From an uncultured Tateyamaria sp. (GTDB lineage Bacteria; Pseudomonadota; Alphaproteobacteria; Rhodobacterales; Rhodobacteraceae), in NCBI RefSeq assembly GCF_947494755.1, contig NZ_CANLVZ010000015.1:31815-95814 (forward strand): a stretch of 64,000 nt of DNA, given 5' to 3'. The notes under the pieces are model-generated. The model saw only the letters and a program-made list of their open reading frames with translations, was not told the DNA's origin and made no database searches. Each line of letters opens with the position of its first letter. Position 1 is the first letter of the stretch. The position numbers were made by a program, and so were the translations under genes. This document shows positions 17,846 to 25,967 of this stretch, one piece after another.

Positions 17846-18535
17846 CTATGGGTCTTGCGTCACGCAGCTCTCGAAACCTTCGATATCGCGCGTTTCGCTG
17901 ATTTTGGCGCTGCATGCCGACACCTTCTGCACGCATTCCACATCCAGCTTAGGGAACTGACAGGCCGTCATCGCGGCCAGCAATGCTTGAGAGGCCGCGT
18001 CCTCCCACTCGGCCCCGGCAGGTGTGCCGTTCATCGAAATCCCAAGCGCCTGGGCAACGGCCTGTTCAGCCCCGGCCATGGCCCAGGATGTTGTGATCCG
18101 GGTGTCGTCTGCCTGCGTGAGTGTCACGGACAGGGTGGGCGCTTCGAGAATGTCATGGAAGGTGCCAAAGGCGGGCGCTTGCCCTTCGCCGTGCCAGAGC
18201 CGGTCGCGCATTTGGCGTCCGTTGCTCAGCGCATATTCCACGACCCGGCCCCGTTCGTCGCGGGCCTCGATCAGCTTGGGGTCAGCGCCTTCGGGGGTCA
18301 GTGTGGCAATCGCTCCGGTCGTGACCAGATCGGGGGCACCCTCGGGCAACGAGATCAGCACATAGACCCGTCCGACGGGGTTGCGGTAAAGGTGGAGTTG
18401 GTAGCCATCCGCGTTGCTGGTGGTCGCTGCGCGTGTGTCATAGCCGTCAAACGGGTCCGTCCATGTCGGCACATAGGTCCAGTCCGCAAAGGCAGGCCCG
18501 GCGATCAGGCACAGTATCCAGATCAGGTGCCGCAT
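17846..18535 (-). CDS. Secreted protein of unknown function downstream of the MORN gene
   Basis: 229-residue protein with a clear signal peptide (MRHLIWILCLIAGPAFA, cleavage before DWTYVP). The mature part has no motif I recognise. It has four Cys toward the C-terminus that may form disulfides (TACQF, DVECVQ, SACSAK, ESCVT). The length and the mid-section IATLTPEGADPKLIEARDERGRVVEYALSNG suggest a compact periplasmic domain. The ATG at 18535 is chosen because it starts the signal peptide, follows GAGGGT, and lies five bases after the MORN gene stop on the same strand, so the two are probably co-expressed. Confidence 0.75.
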   Translation of the reverse strand: MRHLIWILCLIAGPAFADWTYVPTWTDPFDGYDTRAATTSNADGYQLHLYRNPVGRVYVLISLPEGAPDLVTTGAIATLTPEGADPKLIEARDERGRVVEYALSNGRQMRDRLWHGEGQAPAFGTFHDILEAPTLSVTLTQADDTRITTSWAMAGAEQAVAQALGISMNGTPAGAEWEDAASQALLAAMTACQFPKLDVECVQKVSACSAKISETRDIEGFESCVTQDP

Positions 18536-18540
18536 CACCC

Positions 18541-19938
18541 TCAGCTTTCGTCGTTGAGCGCGCCGCTCTCCCATTCGCCGGTGGCCTCTTCGCCCGTGGC
18601 ATAGCGCATGGTGCCGACGCCCTGGCGTTTGCCGTTCTTGAAGGTGCCTTCATAGATGTCGCCATTGGCATAGGTGGCGATGCCTTGGCCGTCGATCTCG
18701 CCGCGTTGCCATTGGCCTTCATAGATGAAGCCCGAGGCCATTTCGATTCTGCCGGTGCCATGGCGCTGTCCGGACTCGAACTGGCCCACATAGATGGTGC
18801 CGTCCGGGTAGGTGGCGGTGCCCTGACCATGGCGCTGCCCGTCCAGCCAGTTGCCCTCATAGCGGTATCCATCGGCATAGGTCATGACGCCTGTGCCGTG
18901 GTTTCGCGCGTTCTTGAACCCGCCCTCGTAGACAACGCCGTTGGGGTAGGTCGCGCGCCCGGTGCCTTCGATTACGCCTGCAACCCAGTCCCCGTCGTAG
19001 GTTGAGCCATCGGTATAGGTGATCTTGCCCTTTCCATTGGCCAGATCATCCTCGAACGCCCCTTCATAGACAGCCCCATCGGGGTAGGTGACGCGGCCTG
19101 CACCATCAATCTGCCCTTCGGCCCATTGCCCGATATAGGTATAGCCATCGTTGCCGATGAACGTGCCTTGGCCGTGGCGTCGGTCGTCTGCGAATTGCCC
19201 TTCGTAGACGTCACCATTGGCGTAGGTGACCCGGCCTTTGCCTTCGCGGCGGCCTTCGACCAGGTTGCCCTCGTAGACGTCGCCATTGGGTTGGGTCAGG
19301 GTGCCGGTGCCGTCGATCTGTCCGTCTTTCCACAGGCCGACATAGACAAGGCCATCGGGCATCGTCAGCGTGCCGTTGCCTTCGCGTTTGCCCGCCTCGA
19401 TCTGCCCGTCATAGACCGCCCCATCCGGGTAGGTGATCACGCCAGTGCCCTGTTTGATCCCATCGATCCAATCGCCTTTGTATTCGTAGCCACCGGGGCT
19501 TTGCATCACGCCTTTGCCGTGGTGCTTGGCATTGCGGAACTGTCCCTCATAGCGCACCCCGTTGGCATAAAGAGCCACACCCTCTCCAATGATCGCGCCT
19601 GCTTCCCATTCGCCTTCATAGGTGCCGCCATCTGCGAAAGTAATCTTGCCGAACCCGTCAGGTTTGCCCTTTGAGAAGTTGCCCTGATAGACCGAGCCAT
19701 TGGGAAAGCGTGCGGTGCCTTCGCCCTTGATCTCACCGTCCACCCATTCGCCGGAATATTCATAGCCGTTGGGCAGCCGGTAGGTGCCTTGCCCATGTTG
19801 CAGCCCACCGCGAAACGCGCCCTCATAGATACCGCCATCGTCATATTGTTTGGTCTGCACGTTCCCCGATTGGGCCAGCGCCCCGCTGGCGAGGGCTGGA
19901 ACCAGAACAAGGCCGACGATCAGGCTGCGCAACGACAT
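18541..19938 (-). CDS. Exported MORN-repeat protein (about 18 repeats)
   Basis: 465 residues: a signal peptide (1-22, ALASGALAQS) followed from about residue 38 by eighteen consecutive 23-residue MORN repeats of the form YxGxWxxGxxxGxGxxxxxNGxx and a nineteenth partial one (ATGEWESGALNDES). The repeats occupy nearly the whole protein and keep exact spacing throughout, so it should form one long extended beta-sheet ribbon. MORN repeats in eukaryotes bind membranes and scaffold proteins; roles of exported bacterial MORN proteins are poorly known. The signal peptide places it in the periplasm or outer envelope. The secreted protein encoded five bases downstream is a likely partner. Confidence 0.9.
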   Translation of the reverse strand: MSLRSLIVGLVLVPALASGALAQSGNVQTKQYDDGGIYEGAFRGGLQHGQGTYRLPNGYEYSGEWVDGEIKGEGTARFPNGSVYQGNFSKGKPDGFGKITFADGGTYEGEWEAGAIIGEGVALYANGVRYEGQFRNAKHHGKGVMQSPGGYEYKGDWIDGIKQGTGVITYPDGAVYDGQIEAGKREGNGTLTMPDGLVYVGLWKDGQIDGTGTLTQPNGDVYEGNLVEGRREGKGRVTYANGDVYEGQFADDRRHGQGTFIGNDGYTYIGQWAEGQIDGAGRVTYPDGAVYEGAFEDDLANGKGKITYTDGSTYDGDWVAGVIEGTGRATYPNGVVYEGGFKNARNHGTGVMTYADGYRYEGNWLDGQRHGQGTATYPDGTIYVGQFESGQRHGTGRIEMASGFIYEGQWQRGEIDGQGIATYANGDIYEGTFKNGKRQGVGTMRYATGEEATGEWESGALNDES

Positions 19939-20194
19939 GGAGTACCCCTTGGAGTTAGGTCAGCTTGCCCACCCATGGCCAAGCCCGCCAAAGCGTAAGA
20001 CAGGGCGCGGCAGGGGGCAATGGGGTTAACCAAATGGTGTTGGACGGCGCGGGTTGGGTCAGGGTGCGCCCGTCTTGGTCTTTTGGCGCTATCCTCGCGG
20101 TGCCACTGTAAGTGGGGGACGCCTCGCGCGCATGTTGGGTTTCCTTGGCCCCGCTTTCTGCTACATCACCCGCAACGGTGAAGGAGCGCCCCAT

Positions 20195-21853
20195 ATGGCT
20201 GAGACATTCCGCATTACGTTGGGCCAGTTGAACCCGACAGTGGGCGATATTGAGGGCAATGCCGCCAAGGCGCGCGCCGCATGGGAAGCGGGCCGCGATG
20301 CCGGTGCTGATCTTGTTGCGCTGCCCGAGATGTTCATCACCGGCTACAATGCACAGGATCTGGTGCGAAAACCCGCCTTTTTCACCGCCGCCATGCAGGC
20401 GGTCGAGGGCTTGGCCGCGGCTTGTGCGGATGGCCCTGCGCTTGCGATTGGCTGCCCCTGGGCCGAAGGCACCGAGTTGTTCAATGCCTATCTGATTTGC
20501 AAGGGCGGCAAGATCGCCAGCCGTGTGCTCAAGCATCATCTGCCCAATGAGACCGTGTTTGATGAGGTTCGGATCTTTGATGCCGGGCCTTTGGGTGGCC
20601 CCTATTCCGTGGGCAATACGCGCGTTGGCAGCCCCATCTGCGAGGATGCTTGGCATGGCGACGTGGCCGAAACGCTGGAAGAAACAGGCGCTGAATTTTT
20701 GCTCGTCCCGAACGGCTCGCCCTATTATCGCGACAAGTTCGAGACCCGCCTGAACCACATGGTCGCCCGCGTTGTCGAAACCGGGTTGCCGCTGATTTAC
20801 CTCAATATGGTCGGGGGGCAGGACGATCAGGTCTTTGACGGGGGCAGTTTTGCGCTGAACCCGGGCGGCCAGTTGGCGGTGCAATTGCCCGTGTTCGACG
20901 AAATCGTCGCTCATGTCGATCTTGAGCGGGGCCCCGAAGGGTGGCGTGTTGTAGACGGCCCCAAGGCCCACCGCGCCGACGAGTGGGAGCAGGATTACCG
21001 CGTGATGGTCACCTCCGTGCGCGACTATTGCGCCAAGACGGGGTTCAAGAAGGTGTTGCTGGGCATGTCGGGCGGTGTGGACAGCGCGCTGGTGGCCACC
21101 ATTGCGGCGGACGCCCTTGGCCCCGACAACGTGCGCTGCGTGATGTTGCCCTCTGAATATACCTCGCCCCATTCGCTTGAGGATGCTGAGGCCTGCGCCA
21201 AGGCACTTGGTTGCCGCTATGACTATGTGCCCATCACCCAGACCCGCGCGGCTGTGACCGACACGCTTGCGCCGCTGTTTGAGGGGCTGGACGAGGGCCT
21301 GACCGAGGAAAACGTGCAAAGCCGCATTCGCGGCCTGCTGCTGATGGCGCTGTCCAACAAGTTTGGCGAGATGCTGCTGACCACCGGCAACAAGTCCGAA
21401 GTCGCGGTGGGCTATGCGACGATCTACGGCGATATGGCGGGCGGCTATAATCCAATCAAGGATCTTTACAAGACGCGCGTGTTCGAGACCTGCCGCTGGC
21501 GCAACGCCAATCTGCGCGACTGGATGATGGGCCACGGGGGCGAGGTTATTCCCTACCGGATCATCACCAAACCGCCCTCGGCCGAATTGCGCGATGACCA
21601 GAAAGACAGCGACAGCTTGCCGGACTATCCCGAGCTTGATGCGCTGCTTGAGATTCTGGTGGATCAGGACGGGTCGATTGCCGATTGCGTGGCCGCCGGG
21701 TTCGATCGGGATGTGGCGCGCAAGATCGAAAAGCTGATTTATCTCAGCGAATACAAACGCTTTCAATCCGCCCCCGGCGCGCGGCTGACCAAGCGGGCCT
21801 TCTGGCTGGATCGACGATACCCAATCGTGAATCGGTGGCGCGATCCCAGTTGA
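20195..21853 (+). CDS. nadE: Glutamine-dependent NAD+ synthetase
   Basis: 552-residue two-domain enzyme making NAD+ from deamido-NAD+, ATP and glutamine. The N-terminal nitrilase-type glutaminase domain has the Glu45-Lys113-Cys149 triad (LPEMF, LKHHLPNE, SPICEDAW); the C-terminal synthetase domain has the P-loop SGGVDS (292-297) and the GEMLLTTGNKSEVAVGY and DLYKTRVF blocks. The frame extends to 20054, but ATG 20195 follows AAGGAG at 20181-20186. A reverse-strand open frame of similar length covering this gene is a codon-bias shadow. nadD, the preceding step of NAD synthesis, lies 30 kb away at 50280. Confidence 0.96.
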   Translation: MAETFRITLGQLNPTVGDIEGNAAKARAAWEAGRDAGADLVALPEMFITGYNAQDLVRKPAFFTAAMQAVEGLAAACADGPALAIGCPWAEGTELFNAYLICKGGKIASRVLKHHLPNETVFDEVRIFDAGPLGGPYSVGNTRVGSPICEDAWHGDVAETLEETGAEFLLVPNGSPYYRDKFETRLNHMVARVVETGLPLIYLNMVGGQDDQVFDGGSFALNPGGQLAVQLPVFDEIVAHVDLERGPEGWRVVDGPKAHRADEWEQDYRVMVTSVRDYCAKTGFKKVLLGMSGGVDSALVATIAADALGPDNVRCVMLPSEYTSPHSLEDAEACAKALGCRYDYVPITQTRAAVTDTLAPLFEGLDEGLTEENVQSRIRGLLLMALSNKFGEMLLTTGNKSEVAVGYATIYGDMAGGYNPIKDLYKTRVFETCRWRNANLRDWMMGHGGEVIPYRIITKPPSAELRDDQKDSDSLPDYPELDALLEILVDQDGSIADCVAAGFDRDVARKIEKLIYLSEYKRFQSAPGARLTKRAFWLDRRYPIVNRWRDPS

Positions 21854-21951
21854 TTTGCGGAAAATTGCGTTGATTTTTTTGCAAGGCGAGGCGCGCATTT
21901 AAGGAGGCGTCAGGATATTTGCGGCATGCAGGACCCCAAGAAGGGGGGCCT

Positions 21952-22971
21952 ATGCCGACGACGTTTTATGCCGAAGATTCTGAGTTTGGAACCGCGACCG
22001 GGCGGGATGCATCTGCAGGCGATGGCACGGCTGTGTTTGACGAGCGGATGGCGGGTTGCCGCAACTTGGTGATCACCTCGCATGGCGAGGATGACAGTGG
22101 GCAGTTTCGTGTGGGCGACAGATATGCGCTTTCACTCAATCGCGCAGCCGTTGAGGATGCGGTGGTGGTTCACTGCGAGATGCGACTGGGGCGTCCGAGT
22201 GCGATCGTCTTTGAGGGGACAAAGCCGCAAGGCACGGTGATGCGCGTCGTGTGGACCCCGGATTTCGATCTGACCGGATGGCATGAGGCGCATAAGGCGG
22301 CGGGCCGGTCCACCGGCTTCTACAGCGCTTACCAAAGTGAGGCACAGCACCGGTTTGCCTGCTTTGCCCAGGGGTCCCTGATTGACACTTTTGCAGGGCC
22401 ACAACGGGTCGAGGATTTGAAACCGGGCGTGTTGATCAAAACCCGTGACAGTGGCCCGCAGCCGCTGTTGTGGATGGCCCACTCGAACGTGCCGGGGATG
22501 GGCCGGGCCGCCCCGGTGACGATCCAGACAGACACGCTTGGTGCGACGGCACCCGTCCGGGTGTCTGCGCGCCACCGGTTGCTGATCTCGGACATGCGAT
22601 GTGAGGCCAGTTTTGGAACGTCCGAGGTGATGATCGCCGCCCGCCATCTGGTTGACGGGCACCGGGTGACGCGGGAAAGCACTGGCAGGATCACATATTA
22701 CCATCTGCTGCTCGAACGGCATGAGGTGATCCGCAGCAGCGGTGTGTTCAGCGAAAGCATGTTGCTTGGCGATGACCTCGAAGGGGTGATGGGGGCCGAA
22801 AGCCACCGTAAATTCGTGTCGGTGTTTGACGGCTCATATCCGCGGCAACGCATCTACAAACCGGCGCGCCGGATATTGGACCCGTCCGACGCGCCCGTGA
22901 TCCGAGACATTCTTGGACTTGCGCCCAAAGACACAACACCGGCCCCGCCCGCCCCGCTGTTCGCAGCCTAA
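21952..22971 (+). CDS. Hint-domain protein (bacterial Hint type)
   Basis: 339 residues. An N-terminal region of about 135 residues without a recognised motif precedes a Hint (hedgehog/intein) domain beginning at CFAQGSLIDTFAGPQRVEDLKPGVLIKTRD, with Cys at the usual self-cleavage position. The domain continues through VSARHRLLISD and ends with LLLERHEVIRSSGVFSESML, matching the bacterial Hint_2 family common in Rhodobacteraceae. Hint domains perform N-S acyl shift autocleavage; targets of these bacterial copies are unknown. ATG 21952 follows AAGGGGGG; a TTG at 21919 extends the frame. It has no signal peptide; the Ala/Pro-rich tail is unstructured. Confidence 0.87.
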   Translation: MPTTFYAEDSEFGTATGRDASAGDGTAVFDERMAGCRNLVITSHGEDDSGQFRVGDRYALSLNRAAVEDAVVVHCEMRLGRPSAIVFEGTKPQGTVMRVVWTPDFDLTGWHEAHKAAGRSTGFYSAYQSEAQHRFACFAQGSLIDTFAGPQRVEDLKPGVLIKTRDSGPQPLLWMAHSNVPGMGRAAPVTIQTDTLGATAPVRVSARHRLLISDMRCEASFGTSEVMIAARHLVDGHRVTRESTGRITYYHLLLERHEVIRSSGVFSESMLLGDDLEGVMGAESHRKFVSVFDGSYPRQRIYKPARRILDPSDAPVIRDILGLAPKDTTPAPPAPLFAA

Positions 22972-22980
22972 GGCACAAGC

Positions 22981-23005
22981 AAAAAAGGCGAAGGATACCT
23001 CCGCC
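22981..23005 (-). terminator. Intrinsic terminator of the MBL-fold gene
   Basis: Read on the reverse strand: GGCGGAGG, loop TAT, CCTTCGCC (8-bp stem with one G-U pair) followed by six T. It lies about 50 bp beyond the stop of the MBL-fold gene and between two convergent genes. The stem shares its sequence with the palindromic element 20 bp away at 23021-23044. Confidence 0.75.
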
Positions 23006-23020
23006 TCTCATGCTCAATCT

Positions 23021-23044
23021 CGTAAGGCGGAGGTGTCCTCCGCC
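23021..23044 (-). repeat. Palindromic element with CTTACG tail (copy C)
   Basis: A perfect 8-bp stem (GGCGGAGG / CCTCCGCC, 3-base loop), flanked on the reverse strand by CTTACGAG. It has the same stem opening and TTACG tail as copies at 13705-13730 and 62937-62962. It lies immediately downstream of the MBL-fold gene, ahead of its terminator. Confidence 0.5.
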
Positions 23045-23052
23045 CCGTTGGA

Positions 23053-23982
23053 TTACAGCATCAACTGATAGCTGTGCGCGACATATCGATAGCCGCCATC
23101 GCCGCTCTTTTCGACATAGCCGATGCCGGGCCACGGCATGTGGTATCCGATAAACGCCGTCTTGTCGGCGGCCATCATGTCCAGCAGCCGTTTGCGCGTG
23201 GCTGCGGCCGCCTCTTTGTCCATGTCAAAGCGGACCTCCCAATCGGGATGGGCCAGCGACCAGACATAGTGGTTGGCAAAGTCGGCACCGATGACCAACT
23301 GCGTGCCCCCATCCTCAACCATATAGGTCATGTGACCGGGGGTGTGCCCAAAGGCGGCCATGGCCGTGATCCCGGAGGCCGGTGATCCGCCATCGTCCAG
23401 CATCGTCATCTGTTCGGCCAAGGGGCGCACTTTGCCTTCGAAGTTTTCGTTGTCGGCCTTCGCCCATGCATCAAATTCAGTGCTGCCGGTCACATAGGCG
23501 GCGTTGGCGAATGTCGGCGTGCCATCGGTCGACAGGCCGCCGATGTGATCGCCGTGCATGTGGGTGATGACCACCTTGTCGACCTGATCGGCGGTGTATC
23601 CGGCGGACTCAATCGCCTGCACTGTGGTCGCACCTTGCAAGCCCGTGTCAAACAGCACCAGTTCGGAGCCGTTGTTCACCAGCGTTGGCGTGAAAAAGAA
23701 CTGAGCGGCGGTTGTCGACAGGCCAGCCTCGGCGGACACGTCATCAAAGGTCTCTTTATCGACGTTCATCCCGAAAATTTCGTGCGGGTTTTCGACGGGC
23801 CGGGTGCCGGCCAACAATGTGGTGACTTCGAAATTGCCCACCTTTACGCGGCGAAAGTTGGACTGTGCGACGCCCAGCATCGGGGCGGCGGCACGGGCCG
23901 ACGTGACGCTTGCAGCGGCCAAAGGCAGTGCGGCGGCCCCCAACAGGGCGGTGCGGCGGGAAAATTTTGAGGAATGGGACAT
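23053..23982 (-). CDS. MBL-fold metallohydrolase with Tat signal
   Basis: 309 residues. The N-terminus carries a twin-arginine export signal (SRRTALLGAAALPLAAASVTSARA, Arg-Arg at 9-10), so the protein is probably exported folded to the periplasm. The metallo-beta-lactamase fold is shown by THMHGDHIGG (zinc motif HxHxDH at 141-146), AAFGHTPGHMTY and VIGADF. The overall pattern resembles MBL hydrolases that act as quorum-quenching lactonases, arylsulfatase-like or SoxH-type proteins; the substrate cannot be told. ATG 23982 follows AAGGAT. It is divergent from the DUF1801 gene. Confidence 0.88.
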   Translation of the reverse strand: MSHSSKFSRRTALLGAAALPLAAASVTSARAAAPMLGVAQSNFRRVKVGNFEVTTLLAGTRPVENPHEIFGMNVDKETFDDVSAEAGLSTTAAQFFFTPTLVNNGSELVLFDTGLQGATTVQAIESAGYTADQVDKVVITHMHGDHIGGLSTDGTPTFANAAYVTGSTEFDAWAKADNENFEGKVRPLAEQMTMLDDGGSPASGITAMAAFGHTPGHMTYMVEDGGTQLVIGADFANHYVWSLAHPDWEVRFDMDKEAAAATRKRLLDMMAADKTAFIGYHMPWPGIGYVEKSGDGGYRYVAHSYQLML

Positions 23983-24078
23983 GGGTGCTATCCTTGCATA
24001 TGAGACTCTCAAGATAGCCCAATTTTGCGACTGTCACGGGCTTTCACGCAAAAATTATCGACCGGTGAGGGGGCACTC

Positions 24079-24498
24079 ATGGGCGACGACCCCGATCTTG
24101 CGTTTCAGGTGTGGCTTGAAAACCTGTCACCCGCGCGCCGCCAGAGTGACGCGCGCACCCTGGACGGACTGTTTCGGCGAGCCACCGGATTTGATCCGCG
24201 CCTTTGGGCAAATGGGGTCGTGGGTTACGGTGCCTATGACTACACCTACGCGTCGGGCCGGTCGGGCACGTGGTGCGCCACCGGCTTTGCCCCGCGCGCC
24301 GCCAAGCTGAGCATCTACATTCTGCCGGGCTATACCGATTTCTGCGACATCCTTGCGCGCCTCGGCCCGCACACCAAAGGCAAATCCTGCGTTTACATCA
24401 CGCGGCTGGATCGCATTGACCCGGATGTGCTGGTCGAACTGATCCGGGCCGGTATCGCAGATCTGGCAACCTATTGGCCTGTTCGTGCCGCACCGTGA
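24079..24498 (+). CDS. DUF1801 (YdhG-like) protein
   Basis: 139-residue soluble protein with the DUF1801 pattern: DARTLDGLFRRATGFDPRLWANGVVGYGAYDYTY, then FAPRAAKLSIYILPGYTDFCDILARLGPHTKGKSCVYITRLDRID and a helical C-terminus. The family belongs to the YdhG/frataxin-like fold and may bind iron or small ligands; function is not established. ATG 24079 follows GAGGGGG (24067-24073). It precedes gltX by 68 bp. Confidence 0.85.
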   Translation: MGDDPDLAFQVWLENLSPARRQSDARTLDGLFRRATGFDPRLWANGVVGYGAYDYTYASGRSGTWCATGFAPRAAKLSIYILPGYTDFCDILARLGPHTKGKSCVYITRLDRIDPDVLVELIRAGIADLATYWPVRAAP

Positions 24499-24566
24499 GG
24501 GTGCAAAACTGGACAAGCCAGCGGCCCTATGACAAGGCAGGCGACAAGAGCCCGGAGAGCACAAAA

Positions 24567-25889
24567 ATGACCACCACCCGTTTCGCCCCATCGCCCACTG
24601 GATATCTCCATGTCGGGAACCTGCGCACGGCGCTGATGAACTATCTCATCGCGCGCAAGGCCGGTGGGACCTTCATCCTGCGTATTGACGACACCGACCC
24701 CGAGCGGTCGAAGGAAGAGTATGTCGATGCCATCAAGCAGGACCTCGAATGGCTGGGCCTGCATTGGGACAAGGTCGAGCGCCAGTCGACCCGTCTTGAT
24801 CGCTATGCCACGGCGGCGGACACAATGCGCGCCAATGGCCGCTTTTACGAGGCGTTCGAGACGCCGGTCGAGCTGGACCTCAAGCGCAAGAAACAACTCA
24901 ACATGGGCAAGCCGCCGGTCTATGACCGTGCGGCCCTCGCGCTGAGCGAAGCCGAACGCGACGCCCTGCGTGCCGAGCGCGGGCAAGGGGTGTGGCGGTT
25001 CAAGCTGGATCAATCCCGCATTGAATGGACCGACGGCATTCTGGGCGATATCAGCATTGATGCGGCCAGCGTGAGCGACCCGGTTCTGATCCGTCAGGAC
25101 GGTCAGGTCCTTTATACTATTGCCTCTGTTGTCGATGATATGGAGATGGGCGTGACGGATGTCGTGCGTGGATCCGATCACGTGACGAACACGGCAACCC
25201 AGATCCAGATCATCGAAGCCCTTGGTGGGACTGCGCCGCGCTTTGCCCACCATTCCCTGTTGACAGGCCCACAAGGCGAGGCGCTGTCCAAACGTCTTGG
25301 CACGCTTGCCTTGCGCGATTTGCGCGCGCGCGGTGTTGAGCCGATGGCGCTGTTGTCGTTGATGGCCCGTTTGGGCTCGTCCGACCCGGTCGAGTTGCGC
25401 ACGGACATGGCGGACTTGGTGGATGGGTTCGACATCGCGCGTTTCGGGTCGGCCCCGACCAAGTTTGATGAGGCGGACCTGTTTCCGCTGACCGGTCGGT
25501 ATCTGCAATCGCTGCCGGTGGCGGCGGTGCAGGCCAAGATCGACGCGTTGGGTGTACCGGCCAACTGGGCAGAGCCGTTCTGGCTGGTGATGCGCGACAA
25601 TATCGAGACGCTGCATGATCTGGATGCCTGGTGGGCGCTGTGCCGAGATGGGGCGGAGCCCGTTATTGACGACGAGGATGAGGCGTTCGTGGCCGAGGCG
25701 CTGACGATGCTGCCCCAAGCACCGTTTTCGGCAGATACATGGGGCACGTGGACAGCTGCCGTCAAAGAGGCGACAGGCCGCAAAGGGCGCGGCTTGTTCA
25801 TGCCATTGCGCAAGGCCCTGACCGGACAGGCGCACGGTCCCGACATGGCGGCGCTCATGCCATTGCTGCAGGTCATAAAGGCGCGCTGA
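24567..25889 (+). CDS. gltX: Glutamyl-tRNA synthetase
   Basis: 441-residue class I aminoacyl-tRNA synthetase charging tRNA-Glu (and possibly tRNA-Gln, for later amidation). The HIGH-type motif is PTGYLHVGN (9-17) and the KMSKS-type motif is ALSKR at 239-243. The acceptor-binding RIDDTDPERSKEEYVDAIKQDLEWLGLHWD block is intact. Alphaproteobacteria often carry two gltX genes; this length fits the shorter copy, and whether another exists lies outside the window. ATG 24567 is preceded by CGGAGAG. Only 2 bp separate its stop from a small ATG frame leading toward the MATE gene. Confidence 0.95.
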   Translation: MTTTRFAPSPTGYLHVGNLRTALMNYLIARKAGGTFILRIDDTDPERSKEEYVDAIKQDLEWLGLHWDKVERQSTRLDRYATAADTMRANGRFYEAFETPVELDLKRKKQLNMGKPPVYDRAALALSEAERDALRAERGQGVWRFKLDQSRIEWTDGILGDISIDAASVSDPVLIRQDGQVLYTIASVVDDMEMGVTDVVRGSDHVTNTATQIQIIEALGGTAPRFAHHSLLTGPQGEALSKRLGTLALRDLRARGVEPMALLSLMARLGSSDPVELRTDMADLVDGFDIARFGSAPTKFDEADLFPLTGRYLQSLPVAAVQAKIDALGVPANWAEPFWLVMRDNIETLHDLDAWWALCRDGAEPVIDDEDEAFVAEALTMLPQAPFSADTWGTWTAAVKEATGRKGRGLFMPLRKALTGQAHGPDMAALMPLLQVIKAR

Positions 25890-25967
25890 TCATGTCCTTC
25901 CCGCTGCGTGCGCCCCGACAGCGGCCCTCAGGGGGGGACTATTCAGCAACAGCGGCGGCGCGGTTCC

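Noticed and set aside
19955..21898. 647-codon reverse open frame antisense to nadE
   Set aside because: It runs over the whole of nadE, whose motifs and start site are convincing. The reverse translation is Gly/His/Arg-rich without any domain. High GC at third positions produces such shadows.
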